Source: Pseudoduganella plicata (GTDB taxonomy: Bacteria; Pseudomonadota; Gammaproteobacteria; Burkholderiales; Burkholderiaceae_D). Taken from it: a DNA stretch of 64,000 bases. Made by a program: the position numbers and the translations under genes. The DNA lies in assembly GCF_004421005.1 (NCBI RefSeq), contig NZ_CP038026.1:4774001-4838000 (forward strand), in the 5' to 3' direction. Position 1 is the stretch's first letter; every line of letters begins with the position of its first letter. Below, piece after piece: positions 53,330 to 64,000 of this stretch. A model generated the notes under the pieces. It worked only from the letters and a program-made list of their open reading frames with translations. It did not search any database and was not told the DNA's origin.

Positions 53330-53482
53330 GTGACAACCCTGGGGTCAGGCACAAAAACTATCAGGTCCGAGCGCAGCGGAGCCGGTCCCACCAGAGCTGC
53401 GCACGCAGGCTTATCCGGCCAGCAATCGGCGTGTAATTGTTCAGGTCGTGACAGTTTTTGTGCCTGACCCCGATGTTGTCAC
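53330..53482. repeat. 153-bp element with long terminal inverted repeats
   Basis: GGGGTCAGGCACAAAAACT (53341-53359) is perfectly inverted at 53453-53471, and GTGACAAC (53330-53337) is inverted at 53475-53482, so each arm is 30 nt with a 3-nt mismatch. The interior (about 90 nt) has no reading frame. It separates pcp from the convergent lysR gene. Confidence 0.85.
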
Positions 53483-53498
53483 GGGCTCTGCCTGGTGC

Positions 53499-54404
53499 TT
53501 ACTCTCTGGCGGGCGGCCGCAGGATGTTCAGAAACGCCCGCACTACCGGCGCGTCGTCCGTGGTGGCGTAGGTGATGTACAGATTGGCCGACGGCGGATT
53601 GGTGCGGATCGGCAGGAACACCACGCCCGGCCAGCCGATGCGGCTGGTCGTTTCCGGCATCAGCGTCACGCCCAGGCCCGCGCCCACCATTGCCAGCAAG
53701 GTTTGCGGTTCGGACGCTTCCTGGAAAATGGCCGGCTGGAAGCCGGCGTTGACGCAGCACCCGATCAGGTAGCGGGGGAATGCGGACTTGTCGAGGGCGA
53801 GCGTCAGCATCGGCTCGTCGGCGATGTCGGTCAGTTCGATTGCTTCGCGTTTGGCCAGCGGATGATGCTCGTTGACGGCCACGCAGACGTTCTCGCGAAA
53901 GCACAGCTCCTGGCGCAGGTTGTCGTTTTTGAGGTCGTTCTCGTCGAGCTTCGGCTCGCGCCAGAAGCCCACGTCGATCTGCCTGGCGCGCAGCGCGTCG
54001 TACTGCACCGTCGGGCCGAACTCGTGCAGCGTCCACGTCACGCGCGGATACTGGCTCTGGAACTGCTCGAGCAGGCTCGGGATCGGTCCCCACATCGCCG
54101 ATCCGACGATGCCCACGCGCAGGCGCCCGACCTCGCCGCGGTCGATCTGCCGCACGGTGTCGATGGTCATGCGCATTTTCGCCAGCAGCTCCGCCGCCTC
54201 GTTCATCAGCGCGCGGCCCGCGACCGTCAGCTCGAAGCTGCGCGTGGTGCGGGCAAACAGCTTCACGCCCAGCTCCGCCTCCAGCTTCATGATCTGCTGC
54301 GACAGCGGCGGCTGCGAGATGTGCAGCCGCTCGGCCGCACGGCTGAAGCTTTTTTCTTCGGCGACGGCCAGGAAATACTTCAGCTGTTTCAGGTCGATGG
54401 ACAT
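53499..54404 (-). CDS. LysR-family transcriptional regulator
   Basis: Encodes 301 aa. N-terminal winged HTH (LKQLKYFLAVAEEKSFSRAA, ISQPPLSQQIMKLEAELG) and C-terminal substrate-binding domain (VGIVGSAMWGPIPSLLEQF, GAGLGVTLMP). It begins 10 nt after psuG and is the third gene of the psuK-psuG-lysR unit, so it may respond to pseudouridine or another nucleoside metabolite; effector unknown. Confidence 0.92.
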   Translation of the reverse strand: MSIDLKQLKYFLAVAEEKSFSRAAERLHISQPPLSQQIMKLEAELGVKLFARTTRSFELTVAGRALMNEAAELLAKMRMTIDTVRQIDRGEVGRLRVGIVGSAMWGPIPSLLEQFQSQYPRVTWTLHEFGPTVQYDALRARQIDVGFWREPKLDENDLKNDNLRQELCFRENVCVAVNEHHPLAKREAIELTDIADEPMLTLALDKSAFPRYLIGCCVNAGFQPAIFQEASEPQTLLAMVGAGLGVTLMPETTSRIGWPGVVFLPIRTNPPSANLYITYATTDDAPVVRAFLNILRPPARE

Positions 54405-54414
54405 GGCCCGTGGC

Positions 54415-55335
<921 letters not shown>

Positions 55336-55340
55336 ATCTG

Positions 55341-56456
55341 TCAGTCCTGTTCTTGAGGAGAAGGCGCGCTGAACGCATCGGGTGTCAGCGCGGGGGAGAC
55401 GGTGTGCGGGCTTTGCACGGTAAGCGCGGCGGCCTGCAGGCCGCGCAGGCAGGCGCGCGTCAGGTCGGCGTCGCCTTGGGCCAGCGACCAGCACACGGCC
55501 GCAGAAAAGGCGTCGCCGGCGCCGGTGACGTCGATCACGTCGGCGGCCGGTATCTCATGCGCGGGCAGCCAGTGCAGGTCGCCCGGGACCGTGTGGTAGA
55601 CGCCGGCCGCGCCGCACGTGACGATCACGTCCTGCGCGCCATCGGCCTGCAATGTGCGGCATGCTTCGCGCACGTGCGCTTCCGTGGGCAGCGCACGGCC
55701 GGCGCGCGCTTCCAATTCACCGCGGTTCAGGATCAGGAGGCGCAGGCCGCGCAGGTCGCGGGGCAGCCGGTCCATCTTCGGCTGCGATACCGCGACGATG
55801 ACAAGTTGCGCGCTGCCCCGTTGCGCGTCCCCCAGCAGCAGGGCGACGCTCGCTTCCGGCAGGTTCAGGTCCGCGACGACCAGCGATGCTGCGGCGCGCT
55901 GCGGCTGCCGGTCGGCCAGGAAGGCCGGTGTGATGTGGTCGTACAGTGCCATGTCGGCGAGCGCGACGACCATCTCGCCCGCGCCGTCCAGCACTGCCGT
56001 GTAGGTGCCGGTCGCGCTGCCGGGCAGTTTCAGCGACCCGGTCATGTCGATGCCTGCGCCTTCCGCATGCTTGCGTAGCGCGTCGCCGGCGCTGTCCATG
56101 CCGACCGCCGTCAGCAGAGCGCTTGGGGTGCCAAGCCGGGCCAGGTTTTCCGCGATATTGCGTGCGACGCCGCCGTAGGTTTCGGTTGCACTGGCGGGAT
56201 TGGACGTGGCCATGCGCAGCACCCCCAGCGTGCGCAGCTTGCGGTCCAGGTTCGCCGCACCGATGCACAGCACGGTGCGTGACGCCGGCAGCACATAGGC
56301 GCGGCCCAGCAAGCGACGCTCGCGGATCAGACTGGCGATATGGCCCGCCACGGCCGAGCGCGACAGGCCGAGCTGGTCCGCCAGCTGCTGCTGGGAAACG
56401 AAAGGATTGGAACGGACCAGCTGAAACAGCTGTTCTTTCTTGGGGATGTCGCTCAC
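55341..56456 (-). CDS. psuK: Pseudouridine kinase-like PfkB sugar kinase with N-terminal HTH
   Basis: Encodes 371 aa from GTG 56456 ([14 protein letters not shown]) with CAAGG 5 nt upstream; a TTG at 56483 would add 9 residues. Residues about 5-55 form a winged-helix HTH ([20 protein letters not shown]). Residues about 60-360 are a PfkB kinase: [25 protein letters not shown], and the ATP/anion-hole motif [13 protein letters not shown]. The partner psuG identifies it as the kinase making pseudouridine 5'-phosphate. The HTH may let it sense or control its own operon, as in E. coli YeiI-type fusions; that function is inferred. Confidence 0.88.
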   Translation of the reverse strand: MSDIPKKEQLFQLVRSNPFVSQQQLADQLGLSRSAVAGHIASLIRERRLLGRAYVLPASRTVLCIGAANLDRKLRTLGVLRMATSNPASATETYGGVARNIAENLARLGTPSALLTAVGMDSAGDALRKHAEGAGIDMTGSLKLPGSATGTYTAVLDGAGEMVVALADMALYDHITPAFLADRQPQRAAASLVVADLNLPEASVALLLGDAQRGSAQLVIVAVSQPKMDRLPRDLRGLRLLILNRGELEARAGRALPTEAHVREACRTLQADGAQDVIVTCGAAGVYHTVPGDLHWLPAHEIPAADVIDVTGAGDAFSAAVCWSLAQGDADLTRACLRGLQAAALTVQSPHTVSPALTPDAFSAPSPQEQD

Positions 56457-56536
56457 GCAGGCCTTGAGAATGATTTCAAACAACTGTCTGCAATCGTAAA
56501 CACTTGTTCACTTCATGTCAAACTGGACCGGTCCGT

Positions 56537-56598
56537 TATAATAGAGCACTATTTATATATCCTGCATATAAATGGCAAAGAAAAATGGTATTTGCCAT
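56537..56598 (+). promoter_or_regulatory. TATAAT element and two inverted repeats upstream of punA
   Basis: TATAAT at 56537-56542 is a perfect -10 with no good -35. Downstream of it ATTTATAT (56551-56558) is inverted at 56566-56573, and ATGGCAAA (56572-56579) is inverted at 56591-56598. The overlap of -10 and palindromes suggests a repressor- or activator-controlled promoter for the punA-deoB-deoC operon, in the 247-nt region divergent from psuK. Confidence 0.55.
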
Positions 56599-56703
56599 AC
56601 ATATCAGGGATGATGCATAGTGTCGCCTTGTCAGTGCAGCCCCCTTTTTTCACGGGAATGCCGGCGCCACTGCATCGTCACAGACCGACACTCAGAGGAC
56701 CTC

Positions 56704-57546
56704 ATGTTGAACAATTCCCCCTTCCAGGCAGCCGCCATCGTCCGCTCGCGCATGCCCGCGAACTTCCAGCCGCGCTGCGCGCTGATCCTGGGTTCCGGCC
56801 TGGGCGTGCTGGCCGAGCAGATGACGGACTCGGTGTCCATTGGCTTCGACGAGCTGCCGGGCTTCCCGATCAGCACCGTGCATGGCCATGCGGGCCAGAT
56901 GGTTCTGGGCACGCTGGCCGGCGTGCAGGTGGTCTGCCTGAAGGGGCGCGGTCACTTCTACGAAGGCTATGGCCTGGGCGTCATGACGAGCGCCGTGCGC
57001 ACGTTGAAGCTGTTGGGCTGCGAATTTGTCTTCGTGACGAATGCCGCCGGCTCGCTGCGTCCGGAAGTGGACGCCGGCTCGCTGGTGGCGCTGAACGACC
57101 ATATCAACTTCCTGCCCGGCACGCCGATGATCGGCCCGAACGACGAGCGTTTCGGCCCGCGCTTCTTCAGCATGGCGAACGCGTATGACGCGGACCTGCG
57201 CAAGCTGCTGCAGGACACTGCCGCCGAGCAAGGTATCACCCTGCACGAAGGCGTCTACATCGCCTACGCCGGCCCGAACTTCGAAACGCCTGCGGAGATC
57301 CGCGCCTTTGGCCGCCTGGGCGCCGATGTTGTCGGCATGTCCGTCGTGCCCGAAGTCGTGCCGGCCCGCCACTGCGGCCTGAAGGTCGTGGGCGTGTCCG
57401 TCATCACCAACCTGGCCGAAGGGCTGTCGCCGTTCCCGCTGTCGCACGAGCAGACGCTGAAGTACGCCGCCATCGGCGCGGAAAGCCTGGTGAAGCTGAT
57501 CCACGCGTTCATGTCCAACATCGCCAAGACGCCTGCACAGGCATAA
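56704..57546 (+). CDS. punA: Purine-nucleoside phosphorylase (trimeric, PunA/XapA type)
   Basis: Encodes 280 aa, AGAGG before the ATG. NP-II family: ILGSGLGVLAEQM, phosphate site GRGHFYEGYG, LVALNDHINFLPGTPMIG, purine site AYAGPNFETPAEIRAF and GMSVVPEVVPARHCGLKV, VITNLAEGL. The Asn/Glu residues that set 6-oxopurine preference in this type lie in YAGPNFET and the VITNLA motif. It phosphorolyses inosine, guanosine and possibly xanthosine and deoxy forms to base and (deoxy)ribose 1-phosphate, the substrate of DeoB. An intrinsic terminator follows. Confidence 0.93.
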   Translation: MLNNSPFQAAAIVRSRMPANFQPRCALILGSGLGVLAEQMTDSVSIGFDELPGFPISTVHGHAGQMVLGTLAGVQVVCLKGRGHFYEGYGLGVMTSAVRTLKLLGCEFVFVTNAAGSLRPEVDAGSLVALNDHINFLPGTPMIGPNDERFGPRFFSMANAYDADLRKLLQDTAAEQGITLHEGVYIAYAGPNFETPAEIRAFGRLGADVVGMSVVPEVVPARHCGLKVVGVSVITNLAEGLSPFPLSHEQTLKYAAIGAESLVKLIHAFMSNIAKTPAQA

Positions 57547-57561
57547 ATCAAGCGTTTCAAC

Positions 57562-57589
57562 GGGCGGCTGCGGCCGCCCTTCATTTTTT
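57562..57589 (+). terminator. Terminator/attenuator between punA and deoB
   Basis: GGGCGGC and GCCGCCC make a 7-bp stem with a 4-nt loop, followed by TTCATTTTTT. It lies in the 55-nt gap to deoB and should cause partial termination inside the operon. Confidence 0.85.
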
Positions 57590-57601
57590 ACGGGACACAT
57601 C

Positions 57602-58795
57602 ATGTCACGCGCATTCATCCTCCTGCTCGACTCCTTCGGCCTTGGCGCCACGCCGGATGCCGATAAATACGGCGACGCCGCCGCCAACACCTTCGGCAGC
57701 ATCGCCGCCTGGGCCGCCCGCGAAGGCAAGCCGATGGCGCTGCCGAACCTGGAACAACTGGGCCTGGCCGCCGCCGCCCACACAGCAACCGGCAAGTGGG
57801 CCGAGGGCTTCAGCCTGCGCGATGGTTTCAAGGGCGCCTATGGCGTCGCGCGCGAACAGTCCACCGGCAAGGACACCCAAAGCGGCCACTGGGAAATCGC
57901 CGGCGTGCCGGTGCTGTTCGACTGGGGCTACTTCCCGAAAACCGTGCCGTCGTCCCCGCAGGAGCTGACGGACAAACTGCAGGAACTGGGCAAGCTGCCC
58001 GGCTTCCTGGGCAACTGCCACGCCTCCGGCACGACGATCATCAACGAGCTGGGTGACGAGCACGTGGCCACCGGCAAGCCGATCCTGTACACGTCGGCCG
58101 ATTCCGTGCTGCAGATCGCCGCACACGAGGAACACTTCGGCCTTGAGCGCCTGTACGAGATCTGCGAGATCGCCTATGAGCTGGTCAAGCCGTACAACAT
58201 CGGCCGGGTGATCGCCCGTCCGTTCACGGGCGCCAACGGCGACTACAAGCGCACGGCCAACCGCCACGACTACGCCGTGCCGCCGCCGGCGCCAACCCTG
58301 CTGGACCACGTCAAGGACGCGGGCGGCGAAGTCATCGCACTGGGCAAGATCAGCGACATCTACGCCGCCAAGGGCGTATCGCGCGTCGTGAAAGGGCCGG
58401 ACAACATGGCGCTGTTCGACGCGCTGCTGAAGGTGCAGGATGAAGCGGGCGACAAATCGCTGACGTTCGTGAACTTCGTCGACTTCGACATGCTGTTCGG
58501 CCACCGCCGCGACGTGCAGGGCTATTCGAATGCGCTGCACGAACTGGACGCGCGCCTGCCGGAATTCATCGCGAAGCTGAAGGACGGCGACATGGTCGTC
58601 GTCACGGCCGATCACGGCTGCGACCCGACGTCGCCCGGTTCGGACCACACGCGCGAGCATATCCCGATGATCTTCTTCGGCCCGGCAGTGCAGCCGCGCG
58701 CGCTCGGCATCTCCGAAACGTTCTCCGACATCGGCCAGACGCTGGCCCATCACCTGGGCGTGAAACCTCTTTCCAACGGAACCAACCTGTTATGA
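57602..58795 (+). CDS. deoB: Phosphopentomutase DeoB
   Basis: Encodes 397 aa. Alkaline-phosphatase-like metal sites: LLDSFGLGATPDADKYGD at the start and VVTADHGCDPTSPGSDHTREHIP near the end; catalytic Thr region STGKDTQSGHWEIAG. It interconverts (deoxy)ribose 1-phosphate and 5-phosphate, linking PunA/DeoA to DeoC. Overlaps deoC by 4 nt. Confidence 0.96.
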   Translation: MSRAFILLLDSFGLGATPDADKYGDAAANTFGSIAAWAAREGKPMALPNLEQLGLAAAAHTATGKWAEGFSLRDGFKGAYGVAREQSTGKDTQSGHWEIAGVPVLFDWGYFPKTVPSSPQELTDKLQELGKLPGFLGNCHASGTTIINELGDEHVATGKPILYTSADSVLQIAAHEEHFGLERLYEICEIAYELVKPYNIGRVIARPFTGANGDYKRTANRHDYAVPPPAPTLLDHVKDAGGEVIALGKISDIYAAKGVSRVVKGPDNMALFDALLKVQDEAGDKSLTFVNFVDFDMLFGHRRDVQGYSNALHELDARLPEFIAKLKDGDMVVVTADHGCDPTSPGSDHTREHIPMIFFGPAVQPRALGISETFSDIGQTLAHHLGVKPLSNGTNLL

Positions 58796-59754
58796 GCATC
58801 CCTGCAGATTTCAAGCGCAACGAGGCCATCGGCCTTGACCTGGGCTGGCTGAATCACATTCACGTCAACAAGGCGGCGGCCGACCGCCGCGCCGCGTCGC
58901 TGGCGAACCGCCGCACCGTCAAGAAGGAATATCAGGCCGCGTGGCTGGTCAAAGCCATCGAGCTGATCGACCTGACGACCCTGTCCGGCGACGATACGCC
59001 CGGCCGCGTCGAGCGCCTGTGCATGAAGGCGATGCGCCCGCTGCGCACGGACCTGGTGGAAGCGCTGGGCCTGCAGGAGCGCAATCTGATGACGGGCGCC
59101 GTCTGCGTCTATCACGAGATGATCCGCCATGCGGACAAGGTACTGAAGGGCCGCCTGCCCATCGCCGCCGTGTCGACGGGCTTCCCGGCCGGCCTGACGA
59201 GCATGGAAACGAAGGTGCGCGAGATCGAGCTGTCGGTGGCCGACGGCGCCCAGGAGATCGACATCGTCATCACGCGCCAGCACGTCCTGACCGGCAACTG
59301 GCAGGCGCTGTACGACGAGATGGTGGCTTACCGCCAGGCGTGCGGCGAAGCGCACGTCAAGGCGATCCTGGCGACGGGCGATCTCGTCACCCTGGAAAAC
59401 GTGGCGAAAGCCTCGATGGTGTGCATGATGGCGGGCGCGGACTTCATCAAGACGTCCACCGGCAAGGAAGGCGTCAACGCGACGATTCCCGTGTCGCTGG
59501 TGATGGTGCGGGCGATCCGCGAGTTCCACGAGCGCACGGGCTTCAAGGTGGGCTACAAGCCGGCCGGCGGCGTCTCGACCGCCAAGGCCGCGCTGCAGTA
59601 CATGACCGTCATGAAGGAAGAGCTGGGCAACGAGTGGCTGGAACCGCACCTGTTCCGCATCGGTGCATCGAGCCTCCTGACCGACATCGAGCGCCAGCTG
59701 GAGCACCACGTGACCGGCAACTACTCCGCTGTCCACCGTCACGCGCAACCTTAA
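58792..59754 (+). CDS. deoC: Deoxyribose-phosphate aldolase
   Basis: Encodes 320 aa. TIM-barrel class I aldolase: IDLTTLSGDDTP, TGFPAG, EIDIVITR, KAILATGDL and the Schiff-base Lys220 in ADFIKTSTGKEGVNAT; GYKPAGGV supplies the second Lys. It splits deoxyribose 5-phosphate to glyceraldehyde 3-phosphate and acetaldehyde. The longer form (about 320 aa) is the DeoC2 type. Acetaldehyde is the likely substrate of the next gene's product, 10 nt away. Confidence 0.95.
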   Translation: MSIPADFKRNEAIGLDLGWLNHIHVNKAAADRRAASLANRRTVKKEYQAAWLVKAIELIDLTTLSGDDTPGRVERLCMKAMRPLRTDLVEALGLQERNLMTGAVCVYHEMIRHADKVLKGRLPIAAVSTGFPAGLTSMETKVREIELSVADGAQEIDIVITRQHVLTGNWQALYDEMVAYRQACGEAHVKAILATGDLVTLENVAKASMVCMMAGADFIKTSTGKEGVNATIPVSLVMVRAIREFHERTGFKVGYKPAGGVSTAKAALQYMTVMKEELGNEWLEPHLFRIGASSLLTDIERQLEHHVTGNYSAVHRHAQP

Positions 59755-59764
59755 AGATCACGCC

Positions 59765-62149
59765 ATGCCTACAATTACTGAGATTCTGAACACCATGGAA
59801 TACGGCCCTGCACCGGAAAGCACGAAAGAAGCGCAAGCGTGGCTGGACCAGCATGGCCGCACCTTCGGCCTGTTTATCGACAATGAGTGGACCTCGCCCG
59901 GCGAGACCTTCGCCTCGACCAATCCGGCCGATGGCCGGGAGCTGGCGCAGCTGACGCAGGCCACGAGCGAAGACGTCGACCGCGCCGTGCAGGCCGCGCG
60001 CCGTGCGCAGCCGGCTTGGGCCGCCATGGGTGGTCCTGCCCGCGCGCGCATCATGTATGCGATTGCGCGCCTGATGCAGAAGCATGCGCGCCTGTTCGCC
60101 GTGCTGGAAACGCTGGACAACGGCAAGACGATCCGCGAAACGCGCGATGCCGACCTGCCGCTGGTTGCCCGCCACTTCTACCATCACGCCGGCTGGGCAC
60201 AGCTCTTGGACGAGGAATTCCCCGGCCACCGCGCCGTCGGCGTTGTCGGCCAGATCGTCCCATGGAACTTCCCGCTGCTGATGCTGGCGTGGAAGATCGC
60301 TCCGGCCATGGCGGCCGGTAACGCCATCGTCTTCAAGCCGGCCGAATTCACGCCGTTGACCGCACTGCTGTTTGCCGAGATCTGCGTGCAGGCCGGCGTG
60401 CCGGCCGGCGTGGTGAACATCGTCACGGGCGACGGCCGCACGGGCGAAGCCATCGTCAAGCACGATGGCATCGACAAGCTGGCGTTCACGGGCTCCACCG
60501 AAGTGGGCCGCCTGATCCGCGAAGCCACGGCCGGCAGCGGCAAGAAGCTGTCCCTGGAACTGGGCGGCAAGTCGCCGTACATCGTCTTTGAAGATGCCGA
60601 TATCGACGCGGCCGTCGAAGGCCTGGTCGATTCGATCTGGTTCAACCAGGGCCAGGTCTGCTGCGCCGGTTCGCGCCTGCTGGTGCAGGAATCCGTTGAA
60701 GAGCGCTTCCTGAAAAAACTGAAAAGCCGAATGGACAACCTGCGTCTCGGTTCGCCGCTCGATAAATCGATGGACATCGGCGCGCTGGTCGACCCGATCC
60801 AGCGCCAGCGTATCCATGGCCTGGTGGAAGCGGCACGCGCCGAGGGCTGCGAGATTTACCAGCCATCGGCGTGCGAGATCCCCGCCGAAGGTTCGTGGTT
60901 CCCGCCGACCTTGATCACGGGCGCATCGACGTCCGCTGCCGTGGCCCAGGCCGAGATCTTCGGCCCCGTGCTGGTGGCAATGAGCTTCCGCACGCCAGCC
61001 GAAGCGGTGCAGCTGGCGAACAACACGGTCTACGGCCTGGCCGCGTGCGTCTGGAGCGAGAACATCAGCCTGGCGCTGGACGTGGCGCCGCAGATCAAGG
61101 CCGGCGTGGTGTGGATCAACACGGCCAACCAGTTCGACGCCGCCTGCGGCTTCGGCGGCTACAAGGAATCGGGCTATGGCCGTGAAGGCGGCCGCGAAGG
61201 CATGTTCGAGTATCTGGTGCCGGTGTCCGAAGACGCGCGTCCGGCACTGCCGGCAGTAGCGAAATCCGCTGCCGCCAAGCCTGCCGCCGCGTCGAGCGAT
61301 CCGTTCGCCATCGACCGTACCGCCAAGCTGTACATCGGCGGCAAGCAGGCCCGCCCCGACGGCGCCTACAGCCGCGCCATCCATGGTGCGGACGGCACGT
61401 TCCTCGGCGAGATTGGCGAAGGCAATCGCAAGGACATCCGCAACGCCGTCGAAGCGGCGCACAAGGCGTCCGGCTGGACCAAGGCCACGGCGCACAACCG
61501 CGCGCAGGTGCTGTACTACATCGCCGAGAACCTGGCCGCCCGCGGCAGGGAATTCGCCGAGCGCATCGCCGCGCAGACCGGCAGCAAGACTACGGAAAAA
61601 GAAGTGCAGGCATCCATTGAGCGCCTGTTCTACTGGGCCGCGTGGGCCGACAAGTACGACGGCGCCGCGCACCAGCCGCCGATGCACGGCATCACCGTCG
61701 CGCTGAACGAAGCGATCGGCGTGATCGGCATCGTCTGCCCGAACGAGAACCCGCTGCTGGGCTTCATCTCGCTGGTCGCGCCGGCCATCGCCGTGGGCAA
61801 CCGCGTCGTGGCCGTGCCGTCGGAAGCGCACCCGCTGTCGGCCACGGACCTGTACCAGGTGTTCAACACGTCGGACCTGCCGGGCGGCGTCGTCAACATC
61901 GTTACGGGCAGCGCCGACGAGCTGGCGCGCACCCTGGCGTCGCACAGCGATATCGATGCCGTCTGGCGTCACGACGGCTCGGCCGCCGGCTGCGCCGAAG
62001 TGGAGAAGCTGTCGGCCGGCTCGCTCAAGCGCACCTGGACAAGCGGCGGCAAGGGCCGCGACTGGTTCAGCACGCAGCAGGCGGCCGGACGGACGGTGCT
62101 GGCGCATGCCACGCAGGTGAAGAATATCTGGATTCCTTACGGCGTTTGA
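59765..62149 (+). CDS. Tandem-domain aldehyde dehydrogenase (ALDH16-like)
   Basis: Encodes 794 aa. First ALDH domain (about 1-490) is complete: VPWNFPLLMLAWKIAPAMA, GSTEVGRLI, Glu in LELGGKSPYIV, catalytic Cys299 in GQVCCAG, GPVLVAMSFRT and GFGGYKESGYGREGG. A Pro/Ala-rich linker (490-515) leads to a second, shorter ALDH-like domain (about 515-794) with an NAD-fold part (PNENPLLGFISLVAPAIA) but no GQxCxA segment. This one-active, one-degenerate tandem is the ALDH16 layout. In this operon it probably oxidises acetaldehyde from DeoC, or deoxyribose-derived aldehyde, to the acid. Confidence 0.9.
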   Translation: MPTITEILNTMEYGPAPESTKEAQAWLDQHGRTFGLFIDNEWTSPGETFASTNPADGRELAQLTQATSEDVDRAVQAARRAQPAWAAMGGPARARIMYAIARLMQKHARLFAVLETLDNGKTIRETRDADLPLVARHFYHHAGWAQLLDEEFPGHRAVGVVGQIVPWNFPLLMLAWKIAPAMAAGNAIVFKPAEFTPLTALLFAEICVQAGVPAGVVNIVTGDGRTGEAIVKHDGIDKLAFTGSTEVGRLIREATAGSGKKLSLELGGKSPYIVFEDADIDAAVEGLVDSIWFNQGQVCCAGSRLLVQESVEERFLKKLKSRMDNLRLGSPLDKSMDIGALVDPIQRQRIHGLVEAARAEGCEIYQPSACEIPAEGSWFPPTLITGASTSAAVAQAEIFGPVLVAMSFRTPAEAVQLANNTVYGLAACVWSENISLALDVAPQIKAGVVWINTANQFDAACGFGGYKESGYGREGGREGMFEYLVPVSEDARPALPAVAKSAAAKPAAASSDPFAIDRTAKLYIGGKQARPDGAYSRAIHGADGTFLGEIGEGNRKDIRNAVEAAHKASGWTKATAHNRAQVLYYIAENLAARGREFAERIAAQTGSKTTEKEVQASIERLFYWAAWADKYDGAAHQPPMHGITVALNEAIGVIGIVCPNENPLLGFISLVAPAIAVGNRVVAVPSEAHPLSATDLYQVFNTSDLPGGVVNIVTGSADELARTLASHSDIDAVWRHDGSAAGCAEVEKLSAGSLKRTWTSGGKGRDWFSTQQAAGRTVLAHATQVKNIWIPYGV

Positions 62150-62188
62150 GTTGACCGGCGGGTGATGCATCCGCTACGGCCTGATCCG

Positions 62189-62424
62189 CTGGGGTCTGTC
62201 CCCGGTAAGCAGCGGCTCTGGCGCTTGCCGTTTGCTTTACGAGGGGACTGGAGCGGATGATGGCAAGTATGCCATCATCCGCTGCGCAGGCGCGGAGCAT
62301 GCTCCGCGAAACCCCTGCTTCGCCCCCGGTTTTTTCCAGTGCTTCGCGATAAATACCGGGGTCGTTCCCCTAACGAAGCCGCTGGCAAGCGCTGGAGCTG
62401 ACACTTACCGGGGACAGACCCCAG
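62189..62424. repeat. 236-bp composite palindromic element with perfect terminal inverted repeats
   Basis: The 21-nt arm at 62189-62209 (core GGGGTCTGTCCCCGGTAAG) is exactly inverted at 62404-62424. Inside are a perfect 14-bp hairpin around 62252-62284 (AGCGGATGATGGCA / TGCCATCATCCGCT), the palindrome GCGGAGCATGCTCCGC, a CCCCCGGTTTTTTCC block and a TACCGGGGTCGTTCCCC block. Further outer segments also pair (GGCGCTTGCC with GGCAAGCGC), so the whole element can fold as one long stem. No reading frame. It splits the ALDH gene from deoA. Confidence 0.88.
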
Positions 62425-62457
62425 GCACACGCCAACAAAGTTAAGAAAGAACAAATC

Positions 62458-64000
<1,543 letters not shown>

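Overview
The window is high-GC DNA with the gene complement of a betaproteobacterium, most likely the Oxalobacteraceae (Massilia/Duganella/Pseudoduganella type). The evidence is the yacG-zapD-coaE-pilD-pilC-pilB block, many TonB receptors and secreted hydrolases, and intergenic palindromes built on GGGGTCTGTCCCC-like words. Genus assignment is inference. I saw no tRNA, rRNA, CRISPR array or insertion-sequence transposase.

Region 1 (1-11.7 kb): a compact hybrid PKS/NRPS cluster on the + strand with overlapping genes. It holds a transglutaminase-like fragment, an NTF2-like protein, KS-carrier-TE, a Dabb protein, KS-carrier-C, A-carrier, a secreted cupin, an acyl-CoA-dehydrogenase-like flavoprotein, a LuxR-type AHL receptor and a 4'-phosphopantetheinyl transferase. 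Neither KS protein has an acyltransferase domain. The adenylation pocket read by hand resembles the glycine signature. This is the best candidate for an undescribed system.

Region 2 (11.7-18.9 kb): core genes on the - strand: yacG, zapD, coaE, pilD, pilC, pilB and a CorC/HlyC-type membrane protein.

Region 3 (19-33 kb): purine degradation: a secreted M20 peptidase, uraH, a secreted esterase, puuE, a GNAT enzyme, then xdhA-xdhB-xdhC, guaD and a secreted adenosine-deaminase-like enzyme. Two lower-GC unknown genes, one frameshifted, interrupt the set. A 93-bp duplicate of the adenosine-deaminase 3' end sits between palindromic repeats.

Region 4 (33-43 kb): phosphorus scavenging. A perfectly phased four-repeat Pho-box-like array precedes an Oar-like TonB receptor, followed by a lipoprotein 5'-nucleotidase, a secreted HKD phospholipase/nuclease and an S1/P1 nuclease. 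A DeoR-type regulator divergent from a NudK-like hydrolase, and a small cytochrome c, follow.

Region 5 (43-64 kb): nucleoside uptake and breakdown: a BMP-type nucleoside ABC transporter, a TonB receptor, psuK-psuG-lysR for pseudouridine, and punA, deoB, deoC, an ALDH16-like tandem aldehyde dehydrogenase, deoA and cdd (cut by the window edge). A DUF969-DUF979-pcp set, probably for pyroglutamate, sits inside it. Together regions 3-5 form a nucleic-acid salvage neighbourhood: extracellular cleavage and dephosphorylation, uptake, phosphorolysis, then deoxyribose, purine and pseudouridine catabolism.
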